Of a stretch of 64,000 bases of DNA, positions 41,227 to 48,865 are shown piece by piece; the first letter of the stretch is position 1; each line of letters opens with the position of its first letter. The stretch comes from G963665815 sp942492065 (GTDB lineage: Bacteria; Cloacimonadota; Cloacimonadia; Cloacimonadales; JAIOQZ01): positions 62,001 through 126,000 of the forward strand of contig CALODV010000008.1 in the NCBI GenBank assembly GCA_942492065.1, in the 5' to 3' direction. The notes under the pieces were generated by a model. The model was not told where the DNA came from and searched no databases. It worked only from the letters and a program-made list of their open reading frames with translations. The translations under genes and the position numbers were made by a program.

Positions 41227-41723
41227 TTGATAAGAAGATTAGAATATACTTAACTATATCGTTAATATTATTTTTTTTCTACATAATATTTAAGATATTC
41301 GATGTAGTTTATATGCCGAGATATTTCCCACAAGTAAGAAAAGTAGCTATGTATAGAGTTGATATAACATCAGAAATTTTTTTGTATATCAAAGTTATGG
41401 AGCCAGTTTTTGATTTCAATCCAAAGCAATTTACGTATGTAATATCTGGAAATAGAGAAGATAGAGTACTTTTAGAGGATCAAATTGTTTCATCCTACAA
41501 ACTGTCCAAATACAACCACAGACTCTATATAAGGGTGTCTGATGATAAACTCCAGCTGTTGAATTATGAATTGATCAACTTCAGTCTAGGTACAAGAAAA
41601 ACCGATCTCATTGTTTCAACAATATTGGATACAGATGAAAAGCTCAGCGATATGAGTTTTATAGGTTTAGGTGAACATAGAATTTTAGATAAAAGAATAA
41701 CCAAAGAAAACATTCATGAATAA
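41223..41723 (+). CDS. Candidate immunity protein 1b, one membrane segment
   Basis: 166 residues with an N-terminal membrane segment (IYLTISLILFFFYIIFKIF) and a soluble part (FTYVISGNREDRVLLEDQIV). Same architecture and size as the gene just upstream and overlapping it by four bases, so possibly a diverged duplicate. Function is not known; grouped with the Rhs tip 1 cassette by coupling. Confidence 0.5.
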   Translation: MIDKKIRIYLTISLILFFFYIIFKIFDVVYMPRYFPQVRKVAMYRVDITSEIFLYIKVMEPVFDFNPKQFTYVISGNREDRVLLEDQIVSSYKLSKYNHRLYIRVSDDKLQLLNYELINFSLGTRKTDLIVSTILDTDEKLSDMSFIGLGEHRILDKRITKENIHE

Positions 41724-41752
41724 TTTTTTTCACCCAAGAAAATGATTAACTT

Positions 41753-42100
41753 ATGTACATCAGGCTAGTTGGAGGTATAGTTATCGAAGATGGAAATATT
41801 AAGCAAATACCAACTGCTATTGGCAGACTGGTAAAAACAGGCAGTAGTTTTGAATATGTTTACGACTATAAGGATCACCTAGGAAACACTAGAGCTTCTA
41901 TTAAACGAGAAACTGATATGAGTAGCCCTGATTTTTACACTCCTCTGCTTGTACAGGAAGACCATTATTATCCGTTTGGGATGCGTTTAGGTGGATTATC
42001 TTCCAATAGCGGAGATAAATCCAATAAATTCCTTTACAACGGTAAAGAGTTTGAAGACGATATTAATGTACCTCCTATGGGCTTTGAACTGAAGTTCTAA
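41753..42100 (+). pseudogene. Rhs-core tip 2, front part, ended by a nonsense codon
   Basis: 115 residues of Rhs core (YVYDYKDHLGNTRASIK, then EDHYYPFGMRLGGL and KFLYNGKEFEDD) stopping at TAA 42098-42100. The same frame goes on without further stops to 42835 and carries the rest of the core. In tip 3 the aligned codon is TAC (Tyr) in TTCTACAGACTTCGG, here TTCTAAAGACTTCGG, so one base change explains the stop. The ATG at 41753 has no ribosome site; an upstream stop at 41747 limits the frame. It carries more core than tips 1 and 3. Confidence 0.65.
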
Positions 42101-42145
42101 AGACTTCGGAGTGGAGACTCTCGGACATATGTCCTGCGAGCTTTT
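42068..42145. repeat. In-frame palindromic insertion in Rhs tip 2 (78 bp)
   Basis: Relative to tip 1 this core has 26 extra codons between the KEFEDDIN part and the WYHYG motif. The inserted DNA contains palindromes GAACTGAAGTTC (42086-42097) and GGACATATGTCC (42123-42134), and CTCG/CGAG arms around the latter. Tip 3 holds a related 75-bp copy at 43600-43674 with different loop sequence. Confidence 0.6.
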
Positions 42146-42193
42146 TGGTACCACTATGGTGCCAGATACCATGACCCACAGTTAGGACGCTGG

Positions 42194-42835
42194 ATGGCTG
42201 TTGACCCGGCGGACGAATTCCACAGCCCTTATGTGTATTGCCATAACGACCCGATTAACTTCCTTGACCCGGATGGGAGAGCTGTAGCATATGCATTTAC
42301 TTCAGCTAGATGGAATGTGGGTTACACTGAAGAGTATCTAGTTGGTAGAGCAATTGGGTACGATAATGGTTTCAAAGGTATTCAATTCAGTACAGATTCT
42401 AAAGGAGGATCTTATGCAGGAGGTGTAGGTCTTTCTGGAGGTTTTGGATTTCTTTTCGGTACAAATGACCCCAATTCTCTTCTTGGACGTGGTCTAAACA
42501 TAGGTGTATCAGGTTTAACCGAACATCCGATAATTCAACTTTTTGGTGCTGAAGTGAACATAATACGTGATAGAGAATTAGATAAATGGTACGTTGGTTT
42601 TAACATAAGTATGGGAAAAGCAAAAGGATCAAGTGCTTATATTGATCATTCAAAGACTGAAATAGATAAAAATGCTCCATACTCTTGGGAATCCAAATTC
42701 TATTATCAGGTTCAAAAACATTATTATGACTTTAAAAATAGCTGCCAGTCGTTGACTAACAAGATTATTGGACCAGTTAATCTACCTGGGAATGGAACCA
42801 CAGTTGATCAAGAACTTATTAATGAATTAGATTGA
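42194..42835 (+). CDS. Rhs tip 2, rear part: end of core plus unknown C-terminal domain
   Basis: 213 residues starting MAVDPADEFHSPYVY, then CHNDPINFLDPDGRA, the Rhs cut point, followed by about 185 residues of a Gly-rich, beta-looking domain (SYAGGVGLSGGFGFLFGTND; WYVGFNISMGKAKGSSAYI) I cannot name. It is in the same frame as the front part, which ends at a nonsense codon. AGGA seven bases before this ATG could permit separate translation of the rear part alone. A small membrane-protein gene follows 10 bp later as candidate immunity. Confidence 0.6.
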   Translation: MAVDPADEFHSPYVYCHNDPINFLDPDGRAVAYAFTSARWNVGYTEEYLVGRAIGYDNGFKGIQFSTDSKGGSYAGGVGLSGGFGFLFGTNDPNSLLGRGLNIGVSGLTEHPIIQLFGAEVNIIRDRELDKWYVGFNISMGKAKGSSAYIDHSKTEIDKNAPYSWESKFYYQVQKHYYDFKNSCQSLTNKIIGPVNLPGNGTTVDQELINELD

Positions 42836-42845
42836 GGACTATAAA

Positions 42846-43175
42846 ATGGGAATTTTCTCTGTAATTGCAGTGCTTTTGATGATAGTTTCTTTTGTTATTG
42901 AGTGGTTTATATATTTTACTGATGAGGAATTTTATTTATTGAGCCAAAAGAATAATAAAAATGATTTCAAAAACTTAAACTCCTCGAATTTTCTTGATAA
43001 TAGACCAACATTCAGACAACTTAAGGATGCATGTAAAAATTCAACAAGTGATAGGAAGTCATTGTATTATTTCATCATTGCTTTGAGGATTTATGTTTTT
43101 TGTGTGGTAGCTTCAATTTTTATTGGAGCGATGGGGTTCTTAGTCCATCTACTATACAAAGCACTCAGTAGTTAA
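42846..43175 (+). CDS. Candidate immunity protein 2, two membrane segments
   Basis: 109 residues with a hydrophobic segment at each end (FSVIAVLLMIVSFVIEWFIY and IALRIYVFCVVASIFIGAMG) and a polar middle rich in Asn and Lys. Follows the tip 2 toxin-like part by 10 bp. No family recognised. The immunity role is inferred from position. A terminator closes the cassette. Confidence 0.5.
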   Translation: MGIFSVIAVLLMIVSFVIEWFIYFTDEEFYLLSQKNNKNDFKNLNSSNFLDNRPTFRQLKDACKNSTSDRKSLYYFIIALRIYVFCVVASIFIGAMGFLVHLLYKALSS

Positions 43176-43190
43176 ATATGGTAAAATTTA

Positions 43191-43376
43191 TCAATATTTA
43201 TAAGCCCCTTTCGAGGGGCTTTCGTATACCTTCACCTGCACTATAACAGATTCCGGTTCTATGCTGTAAATCAGTCTGAATTCTGCCTGTTCATCCTTGT
43301 TTAGCACCATGGATTTACCTATTACACCGGTTATGTTTATGTCTGATCTTATTTTTGTTGTTCTATCCAAATGGGA
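43191..43376 (-). pseudogene. Relic open frame sharing a peptide with 45363-45455
   Basis: Minus-strand frame of 61 codons without a start codon at its head: IRSDINITGVIGKSMVLNKD, then FRLIYSIEPESVIVQVKVYE. The piece YSIEPESVIVQVK recurs, as YSIEPDSVIVQVK, directly behind the radical SAM gene. Both lie antisense to, and at the edges of, Rhs cassettes. I read them as broken remains of one repeated sequence. The source gene is unknown. Confidence 0.4.
43203..43222 (+). terminator. Terminator of Rhs cassette 2
   Basis: AGCCCC (43203-43208) pairs with GGGGCT (43215-43220) around TTTCGA, followed by a short T-run, 27 bases after the immunity candidate. Confidence 0.6.
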
Positions 43377-43394
43377 TTATCCCTTTTTAACAAT

Positions 43395-43458
43395 ATTTCC
43401 TTGACCATTTGCCACTACTGAGCTCAATTTAGCTATAATATGGAGTAAGGAGGCAGGA
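43395..43458 (+). repeat. Leader repeat upstream of Rhs tip 3
   Basis: Sixty-four bases closely similar to 39784-39847, ending TAAGGAGGCAGGA before the TTG start, with ATTTCCTTGACC at the left end and GGAGTAAGGAGG near the right end in both. Confidence 0.75.
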
Positions 43459-44313
43459 TTGTATCTGGGAAACACAGCTTTAGTAGTACAGGAAGACCAT
43501 TATTGCCCGTTTGGAATGAGGTTAGGCGGAATGTCCTCTGATACCGGACAAGACTACAAGTTTCTATACAATGGTAAAGAACTGGATGATGAGAATAATG
43601 TACCTCCTATGGTCTTCGAACTGATGTTCTACAGACTTCGGAGTGGAGACTCTCGCCTGCGGCTACGAGCTCTTTGGTACCACTACGGAGTTAGATTCTA
43701 CGACCCACAGCTTGGACGCTGGCATGCAATGGATCCTGCCGACGAATTCCATAGTCCTTATGTGTATTGCTATAACGACCCGGTTAATTTTGTTGATCCG
43801 GATGGAGCTAAGGAAGAAAGTAAGAAAGGGGAAAAATTCCATAAAAAAGTCATAAGACTAGGTCATGAGCAATTATCAGATGCAGCCAAGGAAAGTCATG
43901 ATAATATGAACACACCATATACTTCAGGTTTTACGTTATTTGCGACCCTGTTTGTTTCTTCAGGGGATTCAAGGGGTGATGCTGTTTGGAGATTTTACCA
44001 TGGTGGTGGAGAAAATGGAGGAGAAGAAGCAAAGTCTGATCTAGTTAAGAAAGTCCATGACGATATACGAGAGACTCAAAACAATTCTGCTGCAATGGTC
44101 AATGCACAAGCAGAGGCAACTATTTTGGTGTGTGAAACAGCCGCTTCAGGTTTTAGATCTCCTCCTGGTTCTGTCAGTCATAAAGGGATAAAGGCTGGAA
44201 TAAAAGTACTAACGGATGTAGGTGTTAATGTAACTAAGAAAGTTAAGGGCTGGTTTGTAAAAAAGGGTGGAGATCCTGCAAATATTGATAAGCAAATACC
44301 AGACAAGAAATAA
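43459..44313 (+). CDS. Orphan Rhs-core tip 3 with unknown C-terminal domain
   Basis: 284 residues from a TTG with TAAGGAGG upstream, as in tip 1. The core (EDHYCPFGMRLGG, KFLYNGKELDDE, YHYGVRFYDPQLGRWHAMDP, YCYNDPVNFVDPDG) runs to about residue 115 and carries the in-frame palindromic insertion (FELMFYRLRSGDSRLRLRAL) at about 48-72. The remaining 170 residues are new: GHEQLSDAAKESHDNMN, VWRFYHGGGENGG, then a helical region and a basic end. I recognise no toxin class. A 307-residue repeat-like gene follows. Confidence 0.65.
   Translation: MYLGNTALVVQEDHYCPFGMRLGGMSSDTGQDYKFLYNGKELDDENNVPPMVFELMFYRLRSGDSRLRLRALWYHYGVRFYDPQLGRWHAMDPADEFHSPYVYCYNDPVNFVDPDGAKEESKKGEKFHKKVIRLGHEQLSDAAKESHDNMNTPYTSGFTLFATLFVSSGDSRGDAVWRFYHGGGENGGEEAKSDLVKKVHDDIRETQNNSAAMVNAQAEATILVCETAASGFRSPPGSVSHKGIKAGIKVLTDVGVNVTKKVKGWFVKKGGDPANIDKQIPDKK
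43600..43674. repeat. In-frame palindromic insertion in Rhs tip 3 (75 bp)
   Basis: Twenty-five extra codons relative to tip 1, aligned with the 78-bp insertion in tip 2 (42068-42145). Shared outer parts are CTTCGGAGTGGAGACTCTCG and GTACCTCCTATGG; the hairpin loop differs (CCTGCGGCTA between CTCG and CGAG). The frame is kept open through it here. Confidence 0.6.
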
Positions 44314-44330
44314 AATATCAAGGATTTAAT

Positions 44331-45254
44331 ATGAGACAAAGTTCTTTAAAGATATTATATGCATTTATAATGGCAAATTATGCAATCATGCAGCTAGCCT
44401 GCATCGATTATAATCTAAAAGAAAATAATATCCCCATTCCTTTTTACCAAATTGCAGATTCAATCTTCTACAAACTTATTGACGGAGATCCCAAGATTGA
44501 TCTGGACAATTTGCAATCTGAGTATGAGACTGCTAAGCGTAATTACTCTTCTGAAGGAGACACTGTATTCGGATTCGCAGACAATTTTATCATGTATTTC
44601 TTTAATTTCGAAAGAAAAGATTATGTAAACTCAAATAGAAATATTGAATATGTCAAAAAGTACTTACTTGATACTTCTGGGAAAATAGATTCATATATAG
44701 AATTATTGGATATTAGAGTTAAGTTGAAGATCGACACTAAAGAAAAGGACTCCTATTTGCTCAAGCTATATGAGTTGGATGAATTTCCAATAATATATTA
44801 TAGTTTTCTAAGAGTAAGAATGCTCTTTGAGTATGAAAAATATAATCTGGCATTAAATGTTTGTAATACTATTGAGCGATCTTATTCATCCAGTATTTGG
44901 TCTCTTATTGTCATGATTTATGAATATCAGGCTTTATCAAGGAGCGGTAAGTATAAAGAATCAAATGCTATTATTGATCTTTTCTTAAATAGAATGGAGA
45001 AAGTTATTGAAGGAGATGAAGTCGACCCTGAAACCTTTGATCAGTGGTTTTCGAGTTACTATTATTCATTAAATTTCTACTATTTGAGTGATTTCGAGAA
45101 TGCCTTGAAATTTTATAGAAAAGCAAGAGTATCATTTTTTCCAGTGAAAAAGGAAATGAATCCGATTTCAAATTTCATAGTTGATTTCTCAGAAAAGGAA
45201 ATGAGTATTTTTGATGAATTAGAGAGCATGCTCAACAAAGAACAAAAGCAGTAA
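44331..45254 (+). CDS. TPR-like helical protein, candidate immunity protein 3
   Basis: 307 residues with ATG after AAGGA. An N-terminal hydrophobic stretch (LYAFIMANYAIMQLACIDY) could be a weak signal or lipoprotein-like segment with Cys at about residue 23. The rest is helical with TPR-like repeats (YEYQALSRSGKYKESNAIID; YLSDFENALKFYRKARVSFF). It follows Rhs tip 3 by 17 bp. Immunity to tip 3 is inference from position; its size is larger than most immunity proteins. It ends before a strong terminator. Confidence 0.5.
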   Translation: MRQSSLKILYAFIMANYAIMQLACIDYNLKENNIPIPFYQIADSIFYKLIDGDPKIDLDNLQSEYETAKRNYSSEGDTVFGFADNFIMYFFNFERKDYVNSNRNIEYVKKYLLDTSGKIDSYIELLDIRVKLKIDTKEKDSYLLKLYELDEFPIIYYSFLRVRMLFEYEKYNLALNVCNTIERSYSSSIWSLIVMIYEYQALSRSGKYKESNAIIDLFLNRMEKVIEGDEVDPETFDQWFSSYYYSLNFYYLSDFENALKFYRKARVSFFPVKKEMNPISNFIVDFSEKEMSIFDELESMLNKEQKQ

Positions 45255-45280
45255 GCTTTTTTAAGCTGTAATAATATCTT

Positions 45281-45309
45281 AGCCAGAAACATGTTTTCTG
45301 GCTTTTTCT
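45281..45309 (+). terminator. Terminator at the right end of the Rhs island
   Basis: AGCCAGAAA (45281-45289) pairs perfectly with TTTCTGGCT (45295-45303) around a five-base loop, followed by TTTTCTTT. Confidence 0.75.
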
Positions 45310-45362
45310 TTCGTGTCTTTTAGTGGGTTTCGTGGTTTTATTCTAATGGGATTATTATTCCG

Positions 45363-45455
45363 CTACTCCAACTCCATTCTGTTGTCCTTAGCAAGTTTAT
45401 ACGTGAAAAAACTGTCTTTAACCTGTACAATAACGGAATCCGGTTCTATGCTGTA
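45363..45455 (-). pseudogene. Relic peptide in frame behind the radical SAM stop
   Basis: Directly after the TGA of the radical SAM gene the same frame stays open for 30 codons (YSIEPDSVIVQVKDSFFTYK, then LAKDNRMELE and a TAG). The first 13 residues match the relic at 43191-43376. It is probably a repeat fragment that came to lie here by rearrangement. Translation through the TGA is not supported by anything I see. Confidence 0.35.
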
Positions 45456-47882
45456 TCAGTGCTCCAACCTTTTTCTGACAATCTTGAATGCACTGGCTTT
45501 TTCACGGGTGAAACCAAATACGTGCTCCAGAATATCGAAAATACTAACCGATTGCAGAGTCTTTTTTACAAACAGAGTATTATCCGAGACTTCCATTGAT
45601 TCAACAAGCATTTTAAGATTATACGATTTTTCTTTCTTTTTACGGATTCTGGAATATATCAGTTCATCAAGATGATTGTAATGAGCCAGTTTCTGAGAAA
45701 AATGTTCTTCAAGCTCTTTAGGGAAGTACACTTCCACATATTCATAGTTAAAGTACTCCATAGAACGCATTTTCTTGTCAAAAGCAGGTTCTACATGGCT
45801 TATGGTAATTCCCGCAGGCAGTACTGCAGAAATAGCCTCTTTAATCTTATCAGTATCCATCTTATAGCAGAGAGCAACATCAACAAATTCTGTTTCACCT
45901 TCCACACCAATTGAGAGCGGTGCACTCAGGCTTATTTTTGGGTGCTTATTGAATCCCTGAGTATAGGCAAGTGGAATGTCGGCTACTCTGAGCAGTCTGT
46001 GGAACATTCTGAGGACATCGAGATGAGCCACATATTGCAGGTAATCCGTTTTGCCATAATAGAATCTGTAGTAAAATGTTTCGTCCTGCTCAACAGGCAG
46101 TGGGGGAGTAGGTATTTCCAGCTTAGTGTCTCTTGAATAAACAGGTTTGGTCACGGAATCACATAAACCGCAGAGAGTACAGTTTTCACGGCAGTCAGGA
46201 GTTGTGGCAGCCTGTTCGGATTTTGTCCATTCTTCTGCGAGAAACTCTTTCTTCACTCCAATGTCGAATCTGTCCCAGACAAGGTCAGTGTCAAAATCTC
46301 TACCGTTCAGATAGCCCAAATAATCAATGTCGGATTTCTCCCAGTTGGCAAAGTCAAAATGTTCATCCCAGCCGTCGAACTTAGCACCGTTTTTATAGGC
46401 GGAATAAATCCATTCACTGATAGACTCGTCACCTCTGGTAATAACACCTTCCAGCATTGAGCTTTCTATCTGGTGGTACTTCATTTTTATGAATCTATAT
46501 CGTTTAAGAGCATTCTTTATGATATATACTTTTCGAATAAGGTTTTCTCGTGAGTCCATCGGTGCCCACTGGAATGGGGTAAACGGTTTTGGTACAAACG
46601 GAGAAACAGTAATGTTTATTCGCAGTTTCTTACCGGAAATCGCTATGATTTTCTCAACAATATCAACTATTCCAAGAACATCTTCATCTGTTTCGAATGG
46701 CAGTCCGATCATAAAATACAGCTTTATCAACTGCCAGCCGTTTGCCAGAGCGATTTTCACTCCCTCGAGAATATCCTTTTCAGTAAGCTGTTTATTGATG
46801 ATATCTCTCAGCCTCTGACTTCCTGCTTCCGGGGCAATTGTCAGACCTTTCGATCCCATTCTGTTCAGCAGATTAATCAGGTCGTCATCGAGAGAGTCAA
46901 CCCGTAAGGATGGTAGAGACAACTTAGCTCTATCATTCTTCAGGCTTCCGGAAAGTGTTATCAGAACATCTTTTATGCAGGTGTAATCAGATGAGGATAA
47001 CGAAACAAGTGCTGCTTCTTCCCAGCCGTATTTCCCGACTTCTTCCAGTAACGGTTTAATAATATCTTCGGGATTTCGTTCTCGTACAGGTCTGTAAAAA
47101 TATCCTGCATGACAGAAACGACATCCACGAGAACATCCTCGCATGATTTCAGCAGTATAACGATTATGTACCGGTTGAATCCATGGAACAAGTTGGTTGT
47201 CATGCATATTTTCTGATTTATGGAAATGGTTGTATTTTCTGATTTTAATGGAATCGTCTTTATGTATTGAAGGCACGAAAAGACCTGCAATACTACTCAG
47301 TTCTCTGAGTTTCTCTTCTTTAGAAAGCCCTTTTGTCTTTTTTACAATCTCATAGATTTCTACAATAGCTTCTTCACCTTCACCAATGAGAATTGCATCG
47401 AAGAACATGCTTACCGGAAGAGGATTACTGGCTGATGGTCCTCCTGCAATAACGAGAGGATAGTTATCATTTCTATCATCTCTGTTAATAGGGATGTCTG
47501 CCAGATCAAGCATATAAAGAATGTTGGTAAATGTCAGTTCTGATTGCAGGGTGAAACCTACAACATCGAAGTCTTTCACTGCTACTCTGCTTTCAATACC
47601 GAATAAAGGAATATTTTCTTCCGTGAGTAGGTTTCCCATGTCCGGCCATGGACAATATACTCTGTCTGCTGCACATCCATCTGTTTTATTCAGAATGGAA
47701 TACAGAATCTTAATTCCCAGGTGAGAGACTCCGACTTCATAGACATCAGGGAAAGCGAAACAGAAATTAATATCCGAATCGTCTTTTACTTTGTTTATTG
47801 AGTTGAGTTCGTGGTTAATATATCGGGCAGGCTTTTCTACAAGGGGAAGGACGTGGTCTATTTCGAGAGGTATTAATTCCAT
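45456..47882 (-). CDS. Radical SAM protein, TIGR03960 type, fused to DUF2344
   Basis: 808 residues. An N-terminal B12-binding-like part (INFCFAFPDVYEVGVSHLG, ADRVYCPWPDMGNLL, VIAGGPSASNP) precedes the radical SAM core with CSRGCRFCHAGYFYRP (about residue 248). From about 590 there is a Cys-rich link (CRENCTLCGLCD) and then the DUF2344 domain (YYGKTDYLQYVAHLDVLRMF, GFNKHPKISLSAPLSIGVEG). Both parts are often fused in this family. The reaction is not known. It overlaps the rodZ-like gene by 10 bp, in a chain with dapF and dapB. Confidence 0.88.
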   Translation of the reverse strand: MELIPLEIDHVLPLVEKPARYINHELNSINKVKDDSDINFCFAFPDVYEVGVSHLGIKILYSILNKTDGCAADRVYCPWPDMGNLLTEENIPLFGIESRVAVKDFDVVGFTLQSELTFTNILYMLDLADIPINRDDRNDNYPLVIAGGPSASNPLPVSMFFDAILIGEGEEAIVEIYEIVKKTKGLSKEEKLRELSSIAGLFVPSIHKDDSIKIRKYNHFHKSENMHDNQLVPWIQPVHNRYTAEIMRGCSRGCRFCHAGYFYRPVRERNPEDIIKPLLEEVGKYGWEEAALVSLSSSDYTCIKDVLITLSGSLKNDRAKLSLPSLRVDSLDDDLINLLNRMGSKGLTIAPEAGSQRLRDIINKQLTEKDILEGVKIALANGWQLIKLYFMIGLPFETDEDVLGIVDIVEKIIAISGKKLRINITVSPFVPKPFTPFQWAPMDSRENLIRKVYIIKNALKRYRFIKMKYHQIESSMLEGVITRGDESISEWIYSAYKNGAKFDGWDEHFDFANWEKSDIDYLGYLNGRDFDTDLVWDRFDIGVKKEFLAEEWTKSEQAATTPDCRENCTLCGLCDSVTKPVYSRDTKLEIPTPPLPVEQDETFYYRFYYGKTDYLQYVAHLDVLRMFHRLLRVADIPLAYTQGFNKHPKISLSAPLSIGVEGETEFVDVALCYKMDTDKIKEAISAVLPAGITISHVEPAFDKKMRSMEYFNYEYVEVYFPKELEEHFSQKLAHYNHLDELIYSRIRKKKEKSYNLKMLVESMEVSDNTLFVKKTLQSVSIFDILEHVFGFTREKASAFKIVRKRLEH

Positions 47883-48514
47883 TCATACTCCAATTCAAAC
47901 ATAACGTTCAGAGGATTTTCTTTTCCGTCAAAAATAATAAGATCGACATAATCTGTAGTATCGCGAAGAGCTTCTACATTGAAACTTGATTCTGGTGAAG
48001 CAACTTCGGTTATTGCAGCAGTACTTTCAGCAGGTTCAGTCTGATTTTTCTCAATTTCTTTTGACTCTTTGGTTACCTTATTATGAGCAAGCTCTGTTTT
48101 ACGGTTTTTAACTTCCTGCTTAAGAGGGAACTCCAGCATGCCATTGCGGTGAAAGTACATGTAAATTGAGACGAAAATGATAATGATTATGCCAAGAAGA
48201 GGATATAGGAAAACTGAGCTTGGAATCAACAGTTTTTTATCTCTTTTCTTGTTGTAAACGCTTTGAACTTCAGAATCTTTGGAAGTAAACTGCTGTTGGA
48301 AAAGCATGAGGATGTTACCTGCATCCATTTCCAGAAATCTGGCATAAGTATAGATCATTGCTTTAGCATATCCGTAACCACCCAGTTCATTGAAGAAATC
48401 CTGTTCTATAGAGCTGATAATATGCGGTTTTATCTTAGTATGCTCCGATACATCTTCTATAGATAAGTTCATCTCTTCTCTGCGTTTTTTAATACGACTT
48501 CCGATAGATTCCAT
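47873..48514 (-). CDS. RodZ-like helix-turn-helix membrane protein
   Basis: 213 residues: an N-terminal HTH_25-type domain (IGSRIKKRREEMNLSIEDVS, IKPHIISSIEQ, GYAKAMIYTYARFLEMD) to about 75, one membrane segment (FLYPLLGIIIIIFVSIYMYF, about 103-122) and a periplasmic part cut short at residue 213. This is the RodZ architecture; RodZ links MreB to the cell-wall elongation machinery. The C-terminal sheet domain is shorter than usual. Overlaps the radical SAM gene by 10 bp. Confidence 0.82.
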   Translation of the reverse strand: MESIGSRIKKRREEMNLSIEDVSEHTKIKPHIISSIEQDFFNELGGYGYAKAMIYTYARFLEMDAGNILMLFQQQFTSKDSEVQSVYNKKRDKKLLIPSSVFLYPLLGIIIIIFVSIYMYFHRNGMLEFPLKQEVKNRKTELAHNKVTKESKEIEKNQTEPAESTAAITEVASPESSFNVEALRDTTDYVDLIIFDGKENPLNVMFELEYEWN

Positions 48515-48529
48515 TTTATCCTCTGTTTC

Positions 48530-48865
48530 TTAAATTTTAATATTATTATAAATAACAGCTCCAATTGCGATTCCTGCAATATCGGCTGTAATATCTTTCC
48601 AGCTCCATTCAGTTTTCTTAATCTTCAGGTCAATCAGTTCTTTCACTCCGCCAATACTGATTGTTATTCCGGCTGAAACCATAAGATTATTCTTATTGAG
48701 CTTACTATAGTCTTTATTAAAGGACATTGTCCAGTACATTATTGAGGCACTGTATGCTACATGCTTTGCTTTGTCATAGGAATACCAGTCTTTCTCAATT
48801 AAAGGCAGGGCATTACAGGAAAAAGAGAGCATCAGCAGGATAGAGAAAACCAAAATTTGCTTCAA
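48530..48865 (-). CDS. Small YfiM/DUF2279-like exported protein
   Basis: 111 residues with an N-terminal signal or membrane segment (LVFSILLMLSFSCNALP), then WYSYDKAKHVAYSASIMYW and a hydrophobic end (WKDITADIAGIAIGAVIYN). D-KAKH-xxxS followed by GxxKEllD is the pattern of YfiM/DUF2279 proteins, which have no settled function. Possible lipoprotein (LSFSC at residue 17). Overlaps dapF by four bases and is 15 bp before the rodZ-like gene. Confidence 0.65.
   Translation of the reverse strand: MKQILVFSILLMLSFSCNALPLIEKDWYSYDKAKHVAYSASIMYWTMSFNKDYSKLNKNNLMVSAGITISIGGVKELIDLKIKKTEWSWKDITADIAGIAIGAVIYNNIKI

Noticed and set aside
45363..45458. TGA at the end of the radical SAM gene followed by 30 open codons, possibly a selenocysteine readthrough, since selB is present.
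   Set aside because: The DUF2344 domain ends naturally before the TGA, no SECIS-like hairpin was seen after it, and the following peptide is shared with an unrelated relic at 43191-43376.
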